From Rhabdophis nuchalis (taxonomy: Eukaryota; Chordata; Lepidosauria; Squamata; Natricidae): a stretch of 64,000 nucleotides of DNA. Each line of letters begins with the position of its first letter. Positions within the stretch are counted from its first letter, which is position 1. The position numbers were made by a program, and so were the translations under genes. The notes beneath the pieces were generated by a model. The model did not search any database. It was not told the DNA's origin and saw only the letters and a program-made list of their open reading frames with translations. Shown here in pieces: positions 1 through 11,354 of this stretch. The DNA lies in assembly GCA_039707465.1 (NCBI GenBank), contig CM077643.1, positions 378,736,419 through 378,800,418 of the forward strand, in the 5' to 3' direction.

Positions 1-234
1 AAAAGTACGAGATGCGACAGGGAGAACTTTGGCTATGAGATTCATTTCCTTGTAGATTGGTTTCAGGTGGGCTAAGGACAAGCAAAATTTTATGGCCAAG
101 AGCTGCTCTTAACATGAGCAGTCAATGATGCAGGCTGAGTGGGGCTGCATTACATATGCGGCAAAGATGGTTACTGCATTTGGGTTCAGTGAGGTGGGGG
201 ATTTTTCCTTACATTTTAAAAACAGTTTTACAGC
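1..234. other. unassigned sequence
   Basis: No exon, RNA gene or repeat terminus is recognisable between the window edge and the L2 tail that starts near 235. Confidence 0.4.
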
Positions 235-697
235 TCGTATATTTATTTATTTTATTTATTTTATTAGATTTATACCCCGCCCTTCTCCAAGAGGACCCAG
301 GGCGGCGCACAGGAATTTAAAAGATACATACAAAAATCAAATAGAAAATTTAAAAACTTATTAAATATCCATCCTGCACTAAAAACCAAATTAAAATCCC
401 CCAAAATTAAAGCTATCTAAAATAGTCACAGCGGAGGTTATGCTAGGCCGGCTTGATGAAAGAAATGTGTCTTTAGACACTGGCGGAAGAGGCGGAGGTC
501 TGAGATGGTGCGAAGCTCAGGGGGTAGGTCATTCCAAAGGGCAGGGCCCGCCACAGAGAAGGCCCTTCCCCTGGGTGTCGGCAGTCGGCATTGTCTGGCT
601 GATGGCACCCTGAGAAGGCCCTCTCTGTGGGAGCGGATCGGTCGAAGGGATGTATGGGGCAGGAGACGGTCTCGCATATAACTAGGTCCCGAGCCAT
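235..697 (-). mobile_element. L2-type LINE, 3' end (5'-truncated)
   Basis: A TTTA-rich tail (240-270) is followed by the GGGCGGCGCACAGG block that marks the 3' end of every L2 copy in this window. Next comes the C-terminal reverse-transcriptase ORF, read on the minus strand from about 697 to 438, with the diagnostic string FSVAGPALWNDLPPELR. Homology stops at the GAGCCAT motif near 697, a 5' truncation. The family assignment rests on similarity to the two long ORFs elsewhere in the window and on L2-clade features. Confidence 0.85.
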
Positions 698-832
698 ATC
701 CCGAGTATATGTTCTGTGTCAAAATGACAAGAAGCTGCATCTGGTTGTTGGCAATCTTGGAGCTGAAATTTGGTAGCATATTTATGTGAGGCCTCCAAGG
801 AAGGGGTATCCTGGCCTCCCTCACTTCTTATC

Positions 833-1325
833 TACCCTCTATTTCAGAGTATAAGACACACTTTTTTCCCTCCTAAAAGAGGCTGAAAATTTTGGTGCGT
901 CTTATACTCCATATGTAGCCCCGCTGACCTGCCAGCCTCCGCACATCCTCTTCCTGGATGCATAGATTGCCACTGACAATGGCTTGTGTTTTTGGGCTTC
1001 ACACATTGCGTTTTCAGCCTCCAAATGCTCGATGCACGGTGCCCAAAATGGCTACCTGGAACAGCTGCTGCCTTCTCTTACCCCTTCCCCACTTTGCCTG
1101 CTTTAGTCACTGGAGTGCCCTCCGAGGATCAGCTGTGTTTTTAAAGCACAGCCCCTACCATCCCCAACTTCAAAACCAGCAAGCAAACTAATGTGCTGAA
1201 GCTGACCAGACTAAGGACTAGCCAGATGAATATCTGGTAGGCAGAATTTCCCCCCCTATTTTCCTCTCCAAAAACTAAGGTGCATCTTATACTCCAATAC
1301 GTTTTATACTCTGAAAACCACAGTA
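833..1325. mobile_element. Tc1/mariner-like MITE, diverged copy
   Basis: The left end carries TTTCAGAGTATAAGACACAC and the right end its inverted counterpart TTATACTCTGAAAA. The same terminal inverted repeats bound the cleaner copies at 29969-31995 and 45428-45857. No transposase is present, so this is non-autonomous. The interior (about 910-1250) differs from the other two copies and may be a different internal deletion product or hold a nested insertion. Confidence 0.65.
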
Positions 1326-2661
1326 AGTAGGAGGCCCAGATTATCTTTCCAGCCATCCTTTGTTGCAGTACGTCAAATAACTGCTAAAATCCAAAAACTA
1401 AGACAAGCCATAATAAATTACTATGGCTAGGTTAATTATATAATTTTCCTTGGAATTTTTAAATTTGTGTTGCCCTCTTTTGTTTTTCCAAGTTTCCCTT
1501 TCCCAAAACCAGTTTGGTGTTTAGAGATTTGGCTTACTTTGTTGATTCAATGAAATTTTTGTCAATTATTTGATTGCTATTAATGGTGCCATGAATCTTC
1601 TCTTGATGCCCCTTGACTAATGGCTCTGGCTGAGTGTGAAAGAACTCGCACGAAAGGGGAAGGGAAATGGATCCATCAGACCACAGACTGTTCAACACAA
1701 AGGTGTGCCATCCCAAGGAGCTGTTGAATGGTTTTCTGATTATGGGGTTGAATGAAGTTGCTATGCAAATTGCATGTGGTGCTGTAAAAGAGTTAAATAT
1801 CCCAAGTGGCATCCATCCATTAAGCAGAATGTCTCCTGGAGCTATCCAGTTAGGCTCTGAAAATCGCTCTCTTCTGTTTTTCTTTTCTTTGTCGGCAGCC
1901 TCCGTGCTTCCTCTTCTCATCCTTGCTTTCCTACCCCTTGCTGTATGCCTGTGTAGTTACCGCAGCTCTTTTAATTTCTCCTTCCTTAACTTTCTCCCAG
2001 GGGGGAGAATGATGACGTGAAAGGAGCCTTTGTATGTAGGAAAGCAAAGATGGTCCCATTGTTTCTCCTCTCTGTAGCTACTATTATCCATCCACAAAGA
2101 GGATGAAGTATCAGCTGCTTGGATGAAATGTCAGCGCCACTGATCTATCACCAGGGGTGATTCATCACCCCCAGATTCACAGCATTACTCCTGGATGAGA
2201 GCTGGCATAGGTGCTTAAGACATAAATAAAGCATTGGAGGCTTCAGTGAAGGAAAAAGCAGACACAGGAGAGACAAAACTGCGGTAGCATCCAAAATCCA
2301 TTTTTTGTAGTGCCCAGAAAGTGTAGCCCACAACAGCTGAAGTGTGGGTTTCTGCTATTCTGCAATAGGATAGCAAACTTCAATAGACATGAATTTTTCT
2401 TTTTAAAAAAAATCTTCAAAAATTCAAGAAAAAGCCCCTAAAATTCTAGTCCTCCCCACTTTACACCATCACATTGGCTACTGAAGCAGAGATACCGCAT
2501 TGGAAGGGAATTTGGAGAAGAAATAGTTGTCCAATCTCCTTAAAAACCTTCAGTGTTCATCTCCAAGCCTTCAACTCCACCTCAAATGTGAAAAGCATCC
2601 TCACTCATCAAAAATTGCCCATCACAGATGTAAAAGCCCATAATAATAATATCATATATAG
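1326..2661. other. unique-looking sequence, possible conserved noncoding block
   Basis: No repeat family was recognised here. Positions 1640-1860 have balanced composition and lack simple repeats. They contain a perfect octamer (POU-factor) motif, ATGCAAAT at 1763-1770, followed directly by TGCAT. Both strands are open for roughly 110-130 codons across 1534-2020, but there is no splice-site or protein-family support, so I do not call a gene. Confidence 0.35.
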
Positions 2662-2905
2662 CAGTGGTGGATTTCACATTTTGTTACCATTGGTTTGCAC
2701 CGCACATGCCTGCTCGCTTTGGGGGCACATGCACCCCTTCTGTGCATGCCCCTGGGCTTCTGCGCATGCACTTTGCTCACATGGCCCTTTCGCGCATGCA
2801 TACGACCTCAAAAACGTGCCTAAATAGGACAGCATAGAGGGCCCACCTGCAATTTCCACTACCAGTTTGCATGAACTGGTCCAAACCGGCTGAATACCAC
2901 CTCTG
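2662..2905. mobile_element. hAT-type MITE (CAGTGGTGG...CCACCTCTG family)
   Basis: The ends are CAGTGGTGGATTTC and GAATACCACCTCTG. This TIR pair recurs at 17579, 29369, 33500, 46301, 59858 and 62073. The flanking 8-mers ATATATAG and ATAAACAG agree at 6 of 8 positions, consistent with an old hAT 8-bp target duplication. The interior has a GCGCATGC-rich core. No ORF for a transposase is present. Confidence 0.7.
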
Positions 2906-4415
2906 ATAAACAGCAATTTTGATAAGGACTGGAAAAGAAATCTCATAGGGTTGAGTGAGTAACAAAAGCAATCAGCGCAGTTCTCCATGGTGCTGAGACT
3001 TCCCTTCCAAATGTCTCAAAGGTGCTTTTTTCAAGAGGCAACTGGTTTTTCTGGTTTTTCTTTGAAGACATTTAGCTTCTCATCCAAGAAGCTTCTTCAG
3101 CTCTGACTGGATGGTGAGGAATGGAAGGATTTATACTCCTTGCAGACAGCTGTTCATTTGCATTCTTATAGCGGGTGAAACAGAATGGTCTGTTTCACAC
3201 ATACATCCTTCCCATTCATCAGAGGGATGGGAACCCTTTCCTGTATCCCTCAGTGACTCTGCCGTCGGTTATTAATTCATACGTTGCTTTGAGGTGTGGT
3301 TTGAATAAGCCACAATTCATTGGGATCACAAATTATTTTAAGTCATCATGTAATATGACCACTGAACAGAATGAATCCTTAATAAGAAACTGGAAAATTA
3401 GCTTACAGTATTTGACAAAAATTCTGCAAAATATTTCTGGCACCTCATTAACATTTATTTCTTAAAGATTGTTCCCAGGAATTCCTGTGTAGTTGACTTC
3501 CCAAATGCAGGTTCTTACCCTGACCCATGCACTGCCATAAACAAGGCCACTCACATCTTACTCTGACATTACCATTGTGTCCACTACGAAGATGGATTCT
3601 GTTTGTATAACGTTGGGCGTGTTCAGCAGCCTCTCCATGACTCAGCCTCTGCTCTGTCTCCGATTCCTTCATTAAACAGAAGAGTCAGCAGCCTCGGATC
3701 ATTTCCTCACCCTTGAACGACTTTTAACAACTGCTCATGGGAAGACCCAGCCCAGTGAAAATATTCTGCAAAGGAACACAACTCTGTACATTTGCCATCT
3801 CCAAGCCACAAAGTCAACCTTCATTTGGCCCCAAGACTTGGGACCATGTGTCTTCAGTTCAGTTTCTGTTATAAAACATTTGAAAATCTGCAAAGCTGAC
3901 TAGAGCCACAGAAATGTTGATGTTCTCTTTTCTGGCGGATGACTAATCCTGGGAAATTGTGCTGAGCAGGCAAAAGTATAATCACTAGTGAGCCAATTCC
4001 AATTGCGATAAAAAACACACCAGATCATGTTTCAAAGAATTATGTCTCATGAAAAGTTCCATGCCTTTCAGAAAGTGCTATTTAAAGGGAATCTTCATAA
4101 AGGCTTCAATCTTGCTTGCACATTTTGCCCAAAGAGACAAAGTTCCCCCCAAGAGCACAGTTTTCTAACTTTGCACCAGCTGCTTACATTGCCTGGCTTT
4201 TAATACTGTAATGTTTCAAGGAAGGATTCAGTTGGTGCCTCTTTCCTGGATAAAATGTTGTCAAAATAGTCTATACTACAGCAGAGTTCTTTTAATCATG
4301 GGTAAATTATACAAAATTGGGTAAAAGGTTTTCTTTTGGGTAACGACACAGGAACCCATTGCCCCATCAGGACAGGAACTTTTTACCCACATTGGGTAAA
4401 AAGACTTTATGATCA
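2906..4415. other. mostly unassigned; contains a repeat edge at ~3040-3130
   Basis: Positions 3040-3130 hold a block (AGCTTCTCATCCAAGAAGCT and flanks) that I recall as a widespread interspersed repeat edge in fish and reptiles, possibly from a Penelope-like retroelement; that attribution is weak. The rest, including 3450-3960, shows no repeat hallmarks and no supported exon. Confidence 0.35.
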
Positions 4416-4971
4416 GGAGTTTTGGACAATGTTAATACCACTTTATAATGCCTTGGTAAGACCGCACTTGAAATACGGCATCCAGTTTTGGTCACCACGA
4501 TGTAAAAAAAATATGTTGAGACCCTAGAAAGAGTGCAGAGTAGAGCAACAAAAATGATTAAGAAACTGGAGACTAAAACATATGAAGAACGGTTGCAGGA
4601 ACTGGGTATGTCTACTTTAATGAAAAGATGGACTAGGGGAGACATGATAGCAATATCTCAGGGGCTGCCACAAAGAACAGGGAGTCAGGTTATTCTCCAA
4701 AGCACCTGAGGGCAGGACAAGAAGCAATGGGTGGGAACTAATCAAGGAGAGAAGCAACTTAGAACCAATGAGAAATTTCCTGACAGTTCGAACAATTAAT
4801 CAGAGGAACAACTTTGTTCCAGAAGCTGTGAATGCTCCAACACTGGAAGTTTTTAAGAAGATGTTGGATAACCATTTGTCTGAAGTGGTGTAGGGTTTCC
4901 TGCCTAAGCAGGGGATTGGACTAGAAGACCTCCAAGATCCCTTCCAACTCTGTTATTCTGTTTTCTGTTTA
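4416..4971 (+). mobile_element. CR1 LINE, 3' end
   Basis: The block encodes, with breaks, the C-terminal CR1 reverse-transcriptase region ([19 protein letters not shown] near 4450-4500). It ends with the CR1 3' terminus, GGACTAGAAGACCTCCAAG followed by CCCTTCCAACTCTG and a TTCTG-type short tail at 4938-4971. Frameshifts and stops make the ORF non-functional. The element is heavily 5'-truncated. Confidence 0.85.
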
Positions 4972-5675
4972 ATAAAGGAAAGGGTTTATGAAGCACCACT
5001 CTACCATCTGCAACTGCTCATTGTTTGCCTTGAATCCAACCAATTCAAGCAAAAGGATATAAGAGGTAAAGTTTTTAGTCTCTCAGATGAGACTGCCTGA
5101 AGAAGCAAAATTGAGGAACTCCCTTCTCTCTAGCTTCAGTTCTTATGTCAGTCATGTATGCTTCCAGCATGCTGCGTGTATGTACTTGAAGTGGTACAGT
5201 CCAAGGAAGCCTTTACCATCATATTGCACTAATTATGTACTCTGCCCTTCTAGCTGATGGTACCACCAGCCCTTTTCCATTCTCTGGGGTGGGTGCACCC
5301 TGTCCATACTCTTACCCTGGCCCCTTTCCAGTGTTGCTGTGCCAGCTTCCCATCAAAGAAAAGCATCCATTGTCTTTCACAGCTGCCCATTCATATTCAT
5401 CCTTCTTCCTCTATCAATGGGCCATTAGAGGAACTTGCCCTTCAGGAAGCAGCTTAACCCTTCAAACCCCAGTATGTGTCCCCTACCAGTGAGAAGAAAG
5501 CCTCTTTTGACACATAGAGGGTCTTGCTTAAGGGAATCATAGATGTTTTGTGAAAAAGATGACTGCAGAAAATGTGGAATAATAGCTGCAAAATGGTTGC
5601 ACTTCCTCTGAAGATCTTGAAAGCAACAGGCAGATCAACGAGCATTACTCTAATCAAAACAGAATAGCAAGAATA
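4972..5675. other. unassigned sequence
   Basis: Between a CR1 3' end and a SINE fragment I see only moderately T/C-rich sequence. The 85-codon open stretch at 5235-5492 has no recognisable family or flanking splice signals. Confidence 0.35.
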
Positions 5676-5697
5676 GTAGCAATAGCGCTTAGACCTA
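5676..5697 (-). mobile_element. tRNA-derived SINE, tail fragment (split by L2)
   Basis: AGCAATAGCGCTTAGACC followed by TATAT is the 3' tail of the same SINE that resumes at about 7904. The complete copy at 59575-59812 shows these segments joined, so the intervening L2 was inserted into a pre-existing SINE. Confidence 0.7.
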
Positions 5698-7903
5698 TAT
5701 AATAATAATAAATAATAATAATAATAATAAATTTTATTTGTTACCCGCTCTCTCTCCCCAGGGGACTCGAGGCGGGGCACAGGAAAATTAAAAAACAGTA
5801 AACACAACAAAATACATAATTTAAAATCACAATTAAACAACAAATCCTGCGCTAAAAACATCTATAAAAACTAAAAAAAAAAAAAAAAAACTGCCCTAAA
5901 ACCCCTAAACACTAAAAATAATTAAAATTACCCTAAAAACCCCAGGACAAGGAGGCTATCCCAAGCCGGCCAGACGGAAAAAGTAGGTTTTCAATTTAAG
6001 ACGGAAGGAGCGGAGGTCCGTGGTCGTCCTAATATCGGGGGGAAGGTCGTTCCAGAGGGCCGGGCCCGCCACAGAGAGAGCCCTTCCCCTGGGTGTCGCC
6101 CGCTGACATAGTCTAGTGGACGGCACCCGGAGAAGCCCCGCTCTGTGGGAGCGAATCGGCCGTGAGGATGTATGGGGCAGGATCCGATCCTGCAGATAGC
6201 TAGGTCCCGAGCCATGGAGCGCTTTAAAGATGATAATTAACACCTTGAAGCGCACCCGGAAGACGACAGGTAGCCAGTGCAGCTCGCGCAAGAGCGGTGT
6301 TACATGGGTAGACCTAGCGGTCCCCATAATTGCTCGCGCGGCTGCATTCTGGACTAGCTGAAGCCTCCGGGTGCACCTCAAGGGCAGCCCCATGTAGAGA
6401 GAGTTACAATAGTCCAGTCGGGATGTCACGAGAGCATGAGTGACTGTGCAAAGGGCGTCCCGATCCAATAGGGGGCGCAATTGGCGAACCAGGCGAACCT
6501 GGTAAAACGCCCTCCTGGCCACGGCTGTCACTTGATCTTCCATGGACAGCCGGGCATCCAGGAGGACACCCAAATTGCGCGCCCCATCCACAGGGGCAAG
6601 ATGTTCGCCCCCTATGGCCAGCGATGGAGTGAGCTGGTTGAATCGGGCTGCCGGAAACCACAGCCACTCGGTCTTGGTCGGGTTGAGCCTGAGTCCGTTA
6701 CTTCCCATCCAGATCCGTACAGCTTCCAGGCACTGGCACATCACCGCTACGGCATCGTTGGGGTGGTTTGGGGTAGAAATGTACAGCTGTGTATCATCAG
6801 CGTACAGATGGTACTCTACCCCAAAACCACGGATGATCTCACCCAGCGGCTTCATGTATGTGTTGAACAGGAGGGGCGAGAGGACCGACCCCTGAGGCAC
6901 CCCACATGCGAGGGGTCTCGCGGTCGATCTCTGCCCCCCTGCCGACACAAATTGCGATCGGCCAGAGAGGTAGGAGGAGAACCACCATAGAACGGTGCCT
7001 CCCACCCCCAACCCCCCCAGCCGATGCAATAGGATACCATGGTCGATGGTATCGAAAGCCGCCGAGAGGTCTAATAGGACCAGGATGGAGGAACAACCCC
7101 CATCTCTGGCCCTCCAGAGATCATCGACCAACGCGACCAATGCCGTCTCGGTGCTATGCCCGGGCCGAAAGCCGGACTGGCGCGGATCTAGATAATCAAC
7201 TTCCTCCAGGTGACGGGGAAACTGTTGTGCCACCACACTCTCAACAACCTTCGCCAGAAAGGGAAGGTTGGAGACTGGACGGTAGTTGTTCAAAAGAGCT
7301 GGATCCAAAGAGGGCTTCTTAAGGAGGGGCCTCACCATCGCTTCTTTTAGGGAAGCAGGCAAGGCACCCTCACTCAAGGATGCGTTGACAACCTCTTGGA
7401 GCCAGCCTCGTGTCACCTCCCAGGATGCCAGTACAAGCCAGGAGGGACACGGGTCCAATAAACATGTGGTGGCTCGCAGTCGCCCACGTAGCCTGTCCAT
7501 ATCCTTGGAAGTAACGGAGTCAAACTCCTCCCAAACAAGATCTCTCTCGTGGCATCCCACTGGGCCATGAATGGGGGCTAGCTCGTTCTGTATCTGAGCG
7601 ATTTTCTCCTGCAGAAAAGTCACAAATTCCTCTGCTCTACCCTGTAACGGGGCTTCCCGCACCCTCTGTTGAAGGAGGGAGCGGGTCACCCTAAACAGGG
7701 CGGCAGGGCGGTTTTCTGCGGATGCTATGAGAGTGGCACAATGGTGACGTTTGGCCACTCTCAGCGCCACAATGTAAGTCCGTAAATGGGCTCTTACCTG
7801 TGTCCGGTCAGATTCAGTTCGAGTATACCTCCATCTTCTCTCTAGGCATCTCTTGCGGCGTTTCATCACCCTCAACTCCTCGGAAATGTATGCTGCTTCA
7901 TAG
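5698..7903 (-). mobile_element. L2-type LINE, 2.2 kb, ORF intact, 5'-truncated
   Basis: An AAT microsatellite tail (5698-5730), the GGGGCACAGG 3' block and a long uninterrupted reverse-transcriptase ORF define this copy. It starts (5' side) near 7903, where the open frame meets SINE sequence, so the endonuclease half is missing. With no stop or frameshift in 1.9 kb it is one of the youngest insertions here. It lies inside a SINE (5676-5697 plus 7904-8078). Confidence 0.9.
5956..7875 (-). pseudogene. L2 ORF2 fragment, reverse transcriptase (open but 5'-truncated)
   Basis: This 639-codon open frame encodes the reverse-transcriptase part of an L2-clade non-LTR retrotransposon, which copies element RNA at a nicked target. 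Visible motifs, counted from the first methionine, are: NYRPVSN (about 197-203, the RT entry block), the catalytic block AAFDTIDHG (272-280), [10 protein letters not shown] (325-334), the second catalytic motif YADD (358-361), then SRLDYCNSLYMGLP and the C-terminal LWNDLPP block. The frame stays open upstream of the first methionine (AAYISEELRV) to the truncation point, so that methionine is not a true start. The N-terminal endonuclease is absent, so the copy cannot be autonomous. It is classed as a pseudogene because of truncation, not decay. Confidence 0.88.
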
Positions 7904-8078
7904 TGCTTTACGGATGTACAGAGTCAGCATGTTGCCCTCAACAATCTAAGTCTCATTTTACCGACCTTGGAAAAATGGAAGGCTGAGTCAATTTTGAGCC
8001 AGTCAGGATTGAACTCCTGGCAGAGGGATTGCACAGTTAGCCTGCAATGCTGAATTATAACCACTGCATCAGCATGGC
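7904..8078 (-). mobile_element. tRNA-derived SINE, body and head (split by L2)
   Basis: From GTGCTTTACGG through AGTCAGCATGTTGCCC to TAACCACTGCA this matches the body of the full SINE at 59575-59812. On the minus strand the head carries a B-box-like GTTCAATCC segment, indicating tRNA ancestry. It is continuous with 5676-5697 once the L2 is removed. Confidence 0.75.
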
Positions 8079-8193
8079 AGGTGTCAAATCCTTGCTCCAA
8101 AGTGCCTGGATTCACACACCATACTCGGCTAAAAAATAATAGAATAATGGAAATGATTTTGGACGTCATCTGCTAAATAACATTGAACAGATA

Positions 8194-8350
8194 CAATACA
8201 ATACAATAGCAGAGTTGGAAGGGACCTTGTAGGTTTTCTAGTCCAACCCCCTGCTTGGGCAGGAAGATTATACCATTTCAGACAAATGGCTAGCCAACAT
8301 CTTCTTAAAGACTTCCAGGGTTGGGGCATTCACAACTTCTGGAGGCTAGA
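8194..8350 (-). mobile_element. CR1 LINE, 3' end fragment
   Basis: Short ACAAT-type tail repeats (8190-8206) lead into AGCAGAGTTGGAAGGGACC and AGTCCAACCCCCTG, the reverse complement of the CR1 3' terminus. The match continues through the ATGGCTAGCCAACATC block to about 8350. Confidence 0.85.
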
Positions 8351-8489
8351 TGGCTATCCAGCGTGTGTTTGAAAATCTTTAGTGAGGGAAGTTGTAATAG
8401 GAGTGGCTAAATATACTTCATGGGAATAATAACCTATTCTTCTAGTTGACAGGTCTTAATTTTTCCGGAGGCATATAACTTGTTTCTCT

Positions 8490-8578
8490 CTTTATTGTTT
8501 TATTTTTATTATGTAAAGTGCCCAGAGTCAGTTGAAGTCTGGCATTATTTAAATCTATGTAATAAACAAACAAACCAA
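8490..8578 (+). repeat. LINE/SINE 3'-tail-like fragment with AAAC repeats
   Basis: AAGTGCCCAGAGTCAG, a spacer, then TAATAAACAAACAAAC resembles the pseudo-tail architecture of L2-like elements, but only the last 90 bases are recognisable. Confidence 0.4.
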
Positions 8579-8595
8579 AATCTGTTCCTCTAACC

Positions 8596-8938
8596 CAGGG
8601 GTGTCAAACTCATGTCGTCACATTGTCATCATGTCACTTATCACAATTTCCACCGTCCTTTGCTAAACCAGATGTGGGTGTGACCAGCGCGTGACCAGTT
8701 CGGACCGGTTCAGCCAAGTAGGTAGTAACTCAGCTGGCCATGCCTGCAACTCAGTTCTATCAGTGGTGCCTTAAACACCACCATCTTGTTTTTTTTAACC
8801 TGCTGCACATGTGCGCATAGTGTGCATCAAGCGTGTGGCCAAAGCGCTTGATGCGCTTTGAGTGAACCAGCAGTAGAAGCCAGAACCCACCCCTGGTGTG
8901 ACCCATCTGGGCCATGGGCCTCGAGTTTGACAACCTTG
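8596..8938. mobile_element. hAT-type MITE (CAGGGGTGTCAAACTC family), perfect TSD
   Basis: The termini CAGGGGTGTCAAACTC and GAGTTTGACAACCTTG are inverted repeats. The flanks carry an exact 8-bp direct duplication, CTCTAACC at 8588-8595 and 8939-8946. An 8-bp duplication plus CAG-type ends is the hAT signature. The interior includes an ACCGGTTCAGCC segment and a GTGCATCAAGCG segment shared with 19562-19861. There is no transposase. Confidence 0.88.
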
Positions 8939-8946
8939 CTCTAACC

Positions 8947-10029
8947 TCTTGACTCTGTTCCTACCTCTGAGCTCCAGAGAAGAAGTCTACTTCTTCCTTT
9001 CCTACAAAAACGCTTTATAAAGTTGAAAACTGCTTTTATAACTCCTTGTGGTCATTGTCTTCTTCTTTTCTTTTTTGCATGTTAGACATATATAGAATTT
9101 GGTTTCCAGACCCTTCAACCTCTGGGTAAACTTGGTCCTTTCCCACAACTCAGTTTGTTGTGAGTCTCTTTAAGACTATGCTACCTAGATGGTATAGAAC
9201 ATGGCTGAGTCCTCCTGCAGCAATCAAAAGAAAAATTTCTTTTGGCTCTGCTGTGTCATTTACTGGAGAGAACAACTAAAAAGACAAGACAATAATTCCC
9301 ACTACTTTTGCCTTCAAAGGAGAACTCTGCACACATTTAACTAAGCCGTAAACTTCTTATTTTCTTTCCCTATTCTTTGATGTAGAAGTGTCAGGGGGAA
9401 AGACTTTTCTGAGAAAGCAGACTAGATTGCAGCTGGGCATTGTTTACATGGTGGCTACCAGCCTGTTGCTTAGAATGAGAAACTGGTGTCAAAGTGGAAC
9501 TTTTGTGATCTGAAGTTTATACTCATGTTAATACAGCTGTGCAGAAATGAATGAATAAATGAATAAATATGCAGCTGTTTACAGATTCAGAATAAGAAAA
9601 CAGTAAATGTGGAAAGTGGACACCTCATTTGACAGAAATAAGATCTTCCAAACATTTCCCTATAGCCGGCTGGGAATATTTTCATTTTACTTATTTGTTG
9701 ATTTGTTTATATTCTGCCCTTAGTTTTGTCTTTTGGAATAAAAAAAATGTACTCCCCACTCTTCCTTGCAGAAATGTTCTAATTCCAAAATGCTCTCTTT
9801 TTGCATGCTCTACATGTTTCATATTTTCAAGAATTAAAATTTGGAGATTGTGATGGCCATTCTAAACCTGTGCCTTTTTTCCTGTAAGAAAAGCCATTTG
9901 GAAGAATGCTTAAAACTTTAAATTACTGAAATATCAACACTATTTTCCGCAATTTTGACAAAAATAAACAAAATTCTAATCAAAAGTGAGATAAGGTGCT
10001 AATGACCCAATTTGGAAAATGAAGTACAA
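8947..10029. other. unassigned AT-rich sequence
   Basis: Apart from a short AATG/AATA run at about 9548-9570, no repeat terminus or exon is visible. The longest open stretch (74 codons, 9629-9853) looks like chance. Confidence 0.4.
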
Positions 10030-10260
10030 TTTCTGCTGAAAATTGTGCAGCCAAGATTTTGCTTTCCAGGAGATCAATGCGAAATGCATGGGTTTGTTGA
10101 TATAGAGAAAGCATATGATAAAGCAAATAGGCTTAATTTATTATTTTTTTTGCCTAAGTGTGGAACAGAAGATTGGCTATTAAATGTGAGGAGCACGGTA
10201 TATGATGAAAGTAAAACATGTAAGAATAAATATAATGTTTAGTAAATGGTTCAACATTGA
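10030..10260 (+). mobile_element. degraded non-LTR retrotransposon RT, left part (interrupted by CR1)
   Basis: The open stretch at 10012-10242 contains GFVDIEKAYDKANR, the catalytic RT block (F-x-D-x-E-K-A-Y-D), followed by a loop and YDES, as in RTE-like and related LINEs. The matching C-terminal part resumes after the CR1, at 11355-11690. Clade assignment is uncertain. Confidence 0.6.
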
Positions 10261-10462
10261 GTAAGGAGAAAGATAAGCACATGTGTTATCCTCCTTTATT
10301 AAAAAGTTATAAGGAATGCTTATGATAATAGTAGATTGCCTAGGAATGTGTGATGAAAGTCCAACTGTAGAATACTAAGAGGAAAATAATGTTTCAACAA
10401 CCAAAGTTAATTGTGCTTGATAGGTAAATAACATGACCAGTTGTAAGTTGTATGTGAATATT

Positions 10463-11354
10463 GCCTATCTTCTGGAGTGTTGGCTATTCCTGCCAGCTTG
10501 CAGATGACACCAAGCTGGCAGGAATAGCCAACACTCCAGAAGATAGGCTTAAGATACAGAAGGATCTTGACAAACTTGAACATTGGGCACTATCTAATAA
10601 AATGAAATTCAATGGTGAAAAGAGTAAAGTTCTACATGCACAGGTACAGTATAGGTAATACCATGCTCAATAATAGTAACTGTGAGAGGGATCTTGGAGT
10701 CCTAGTGGACAACCATTTAAATATGAGCCAGCAGTGTGCAGCAGTTGCCAAAAAAACCAACACAGTTCCAGGCTGCATAAATAGAGGGATAGAATCAAGA
10801 TCATGTGAAATGTTAATACTACTTTATAATGCCTTGGTAAGGCCACACTTGGAATACTGCATTCAATTTTGGTCACCACGATGTAGAAAAGATGTGGAGA
10901 CTCTAGAAAGAGTGCAGAGAAGAGCAACAAAGATGATTAGGAGACTGGATACTAAAACATGAAGAACAGTTGAAGGAACTGGGTGTGTCTAGTTTAATAA
11001 AAAGAAGGACTAGGGGAGACATGATAGCAGTGTTCCAATATCTCAGCGGTTGCCACAAAGAAGAGGGAGTCAAGCCATTCTCCAAGGCACCTGGGGGCAG
11101 GACAAGAAGCAATGGGTGGAAACTAATCAAGGAGAGAAGCAACTTAGAACTGAGGAGAAATTTCCTGACAGTTAGAACCATTAATCAGTGGAACGGCTTG
11201 CCTCCAGAAGTTGTGAATGCCCCAACACTGGAAGTCTTTAAGAAGATGTTGGATAGCCATTTGTCTGAAACGGTATAGGTTTCCTGACTTGACAGGGAGT
11301 TGGACTAGAAGACCCCCAAGGTCCCTTCCAACTCTGCTGTTGTATTGTATTGAA
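10463..11354 (+). mobile_element. CR1 LINE with a foldback 5' end
   Basis: The CR1 coding strand starts at 10500 (ADDTKLAGIANTPEDRLKI, i.e. the YADD region). It runs, with two frameshifts near 10640 and 10965, through [20 protein letters not shown] to the 3' terminus (TTGGACTAGAAGACC at about 11302) and a TTGTA tail ending near 11354. The first 37 bases (10463-10499) are an exact inverted copy of 10512-10548, with a 12-base loop between. The element sits inside an older LINE relic. Confidence 0.88.

Noticed and set aside
1534..2020. Small gene on either strand (117-128 codons)
   Set aside because: No family similarity, start context or splice signals. The coincidence of open frames on both strands suggests composition, not coding.
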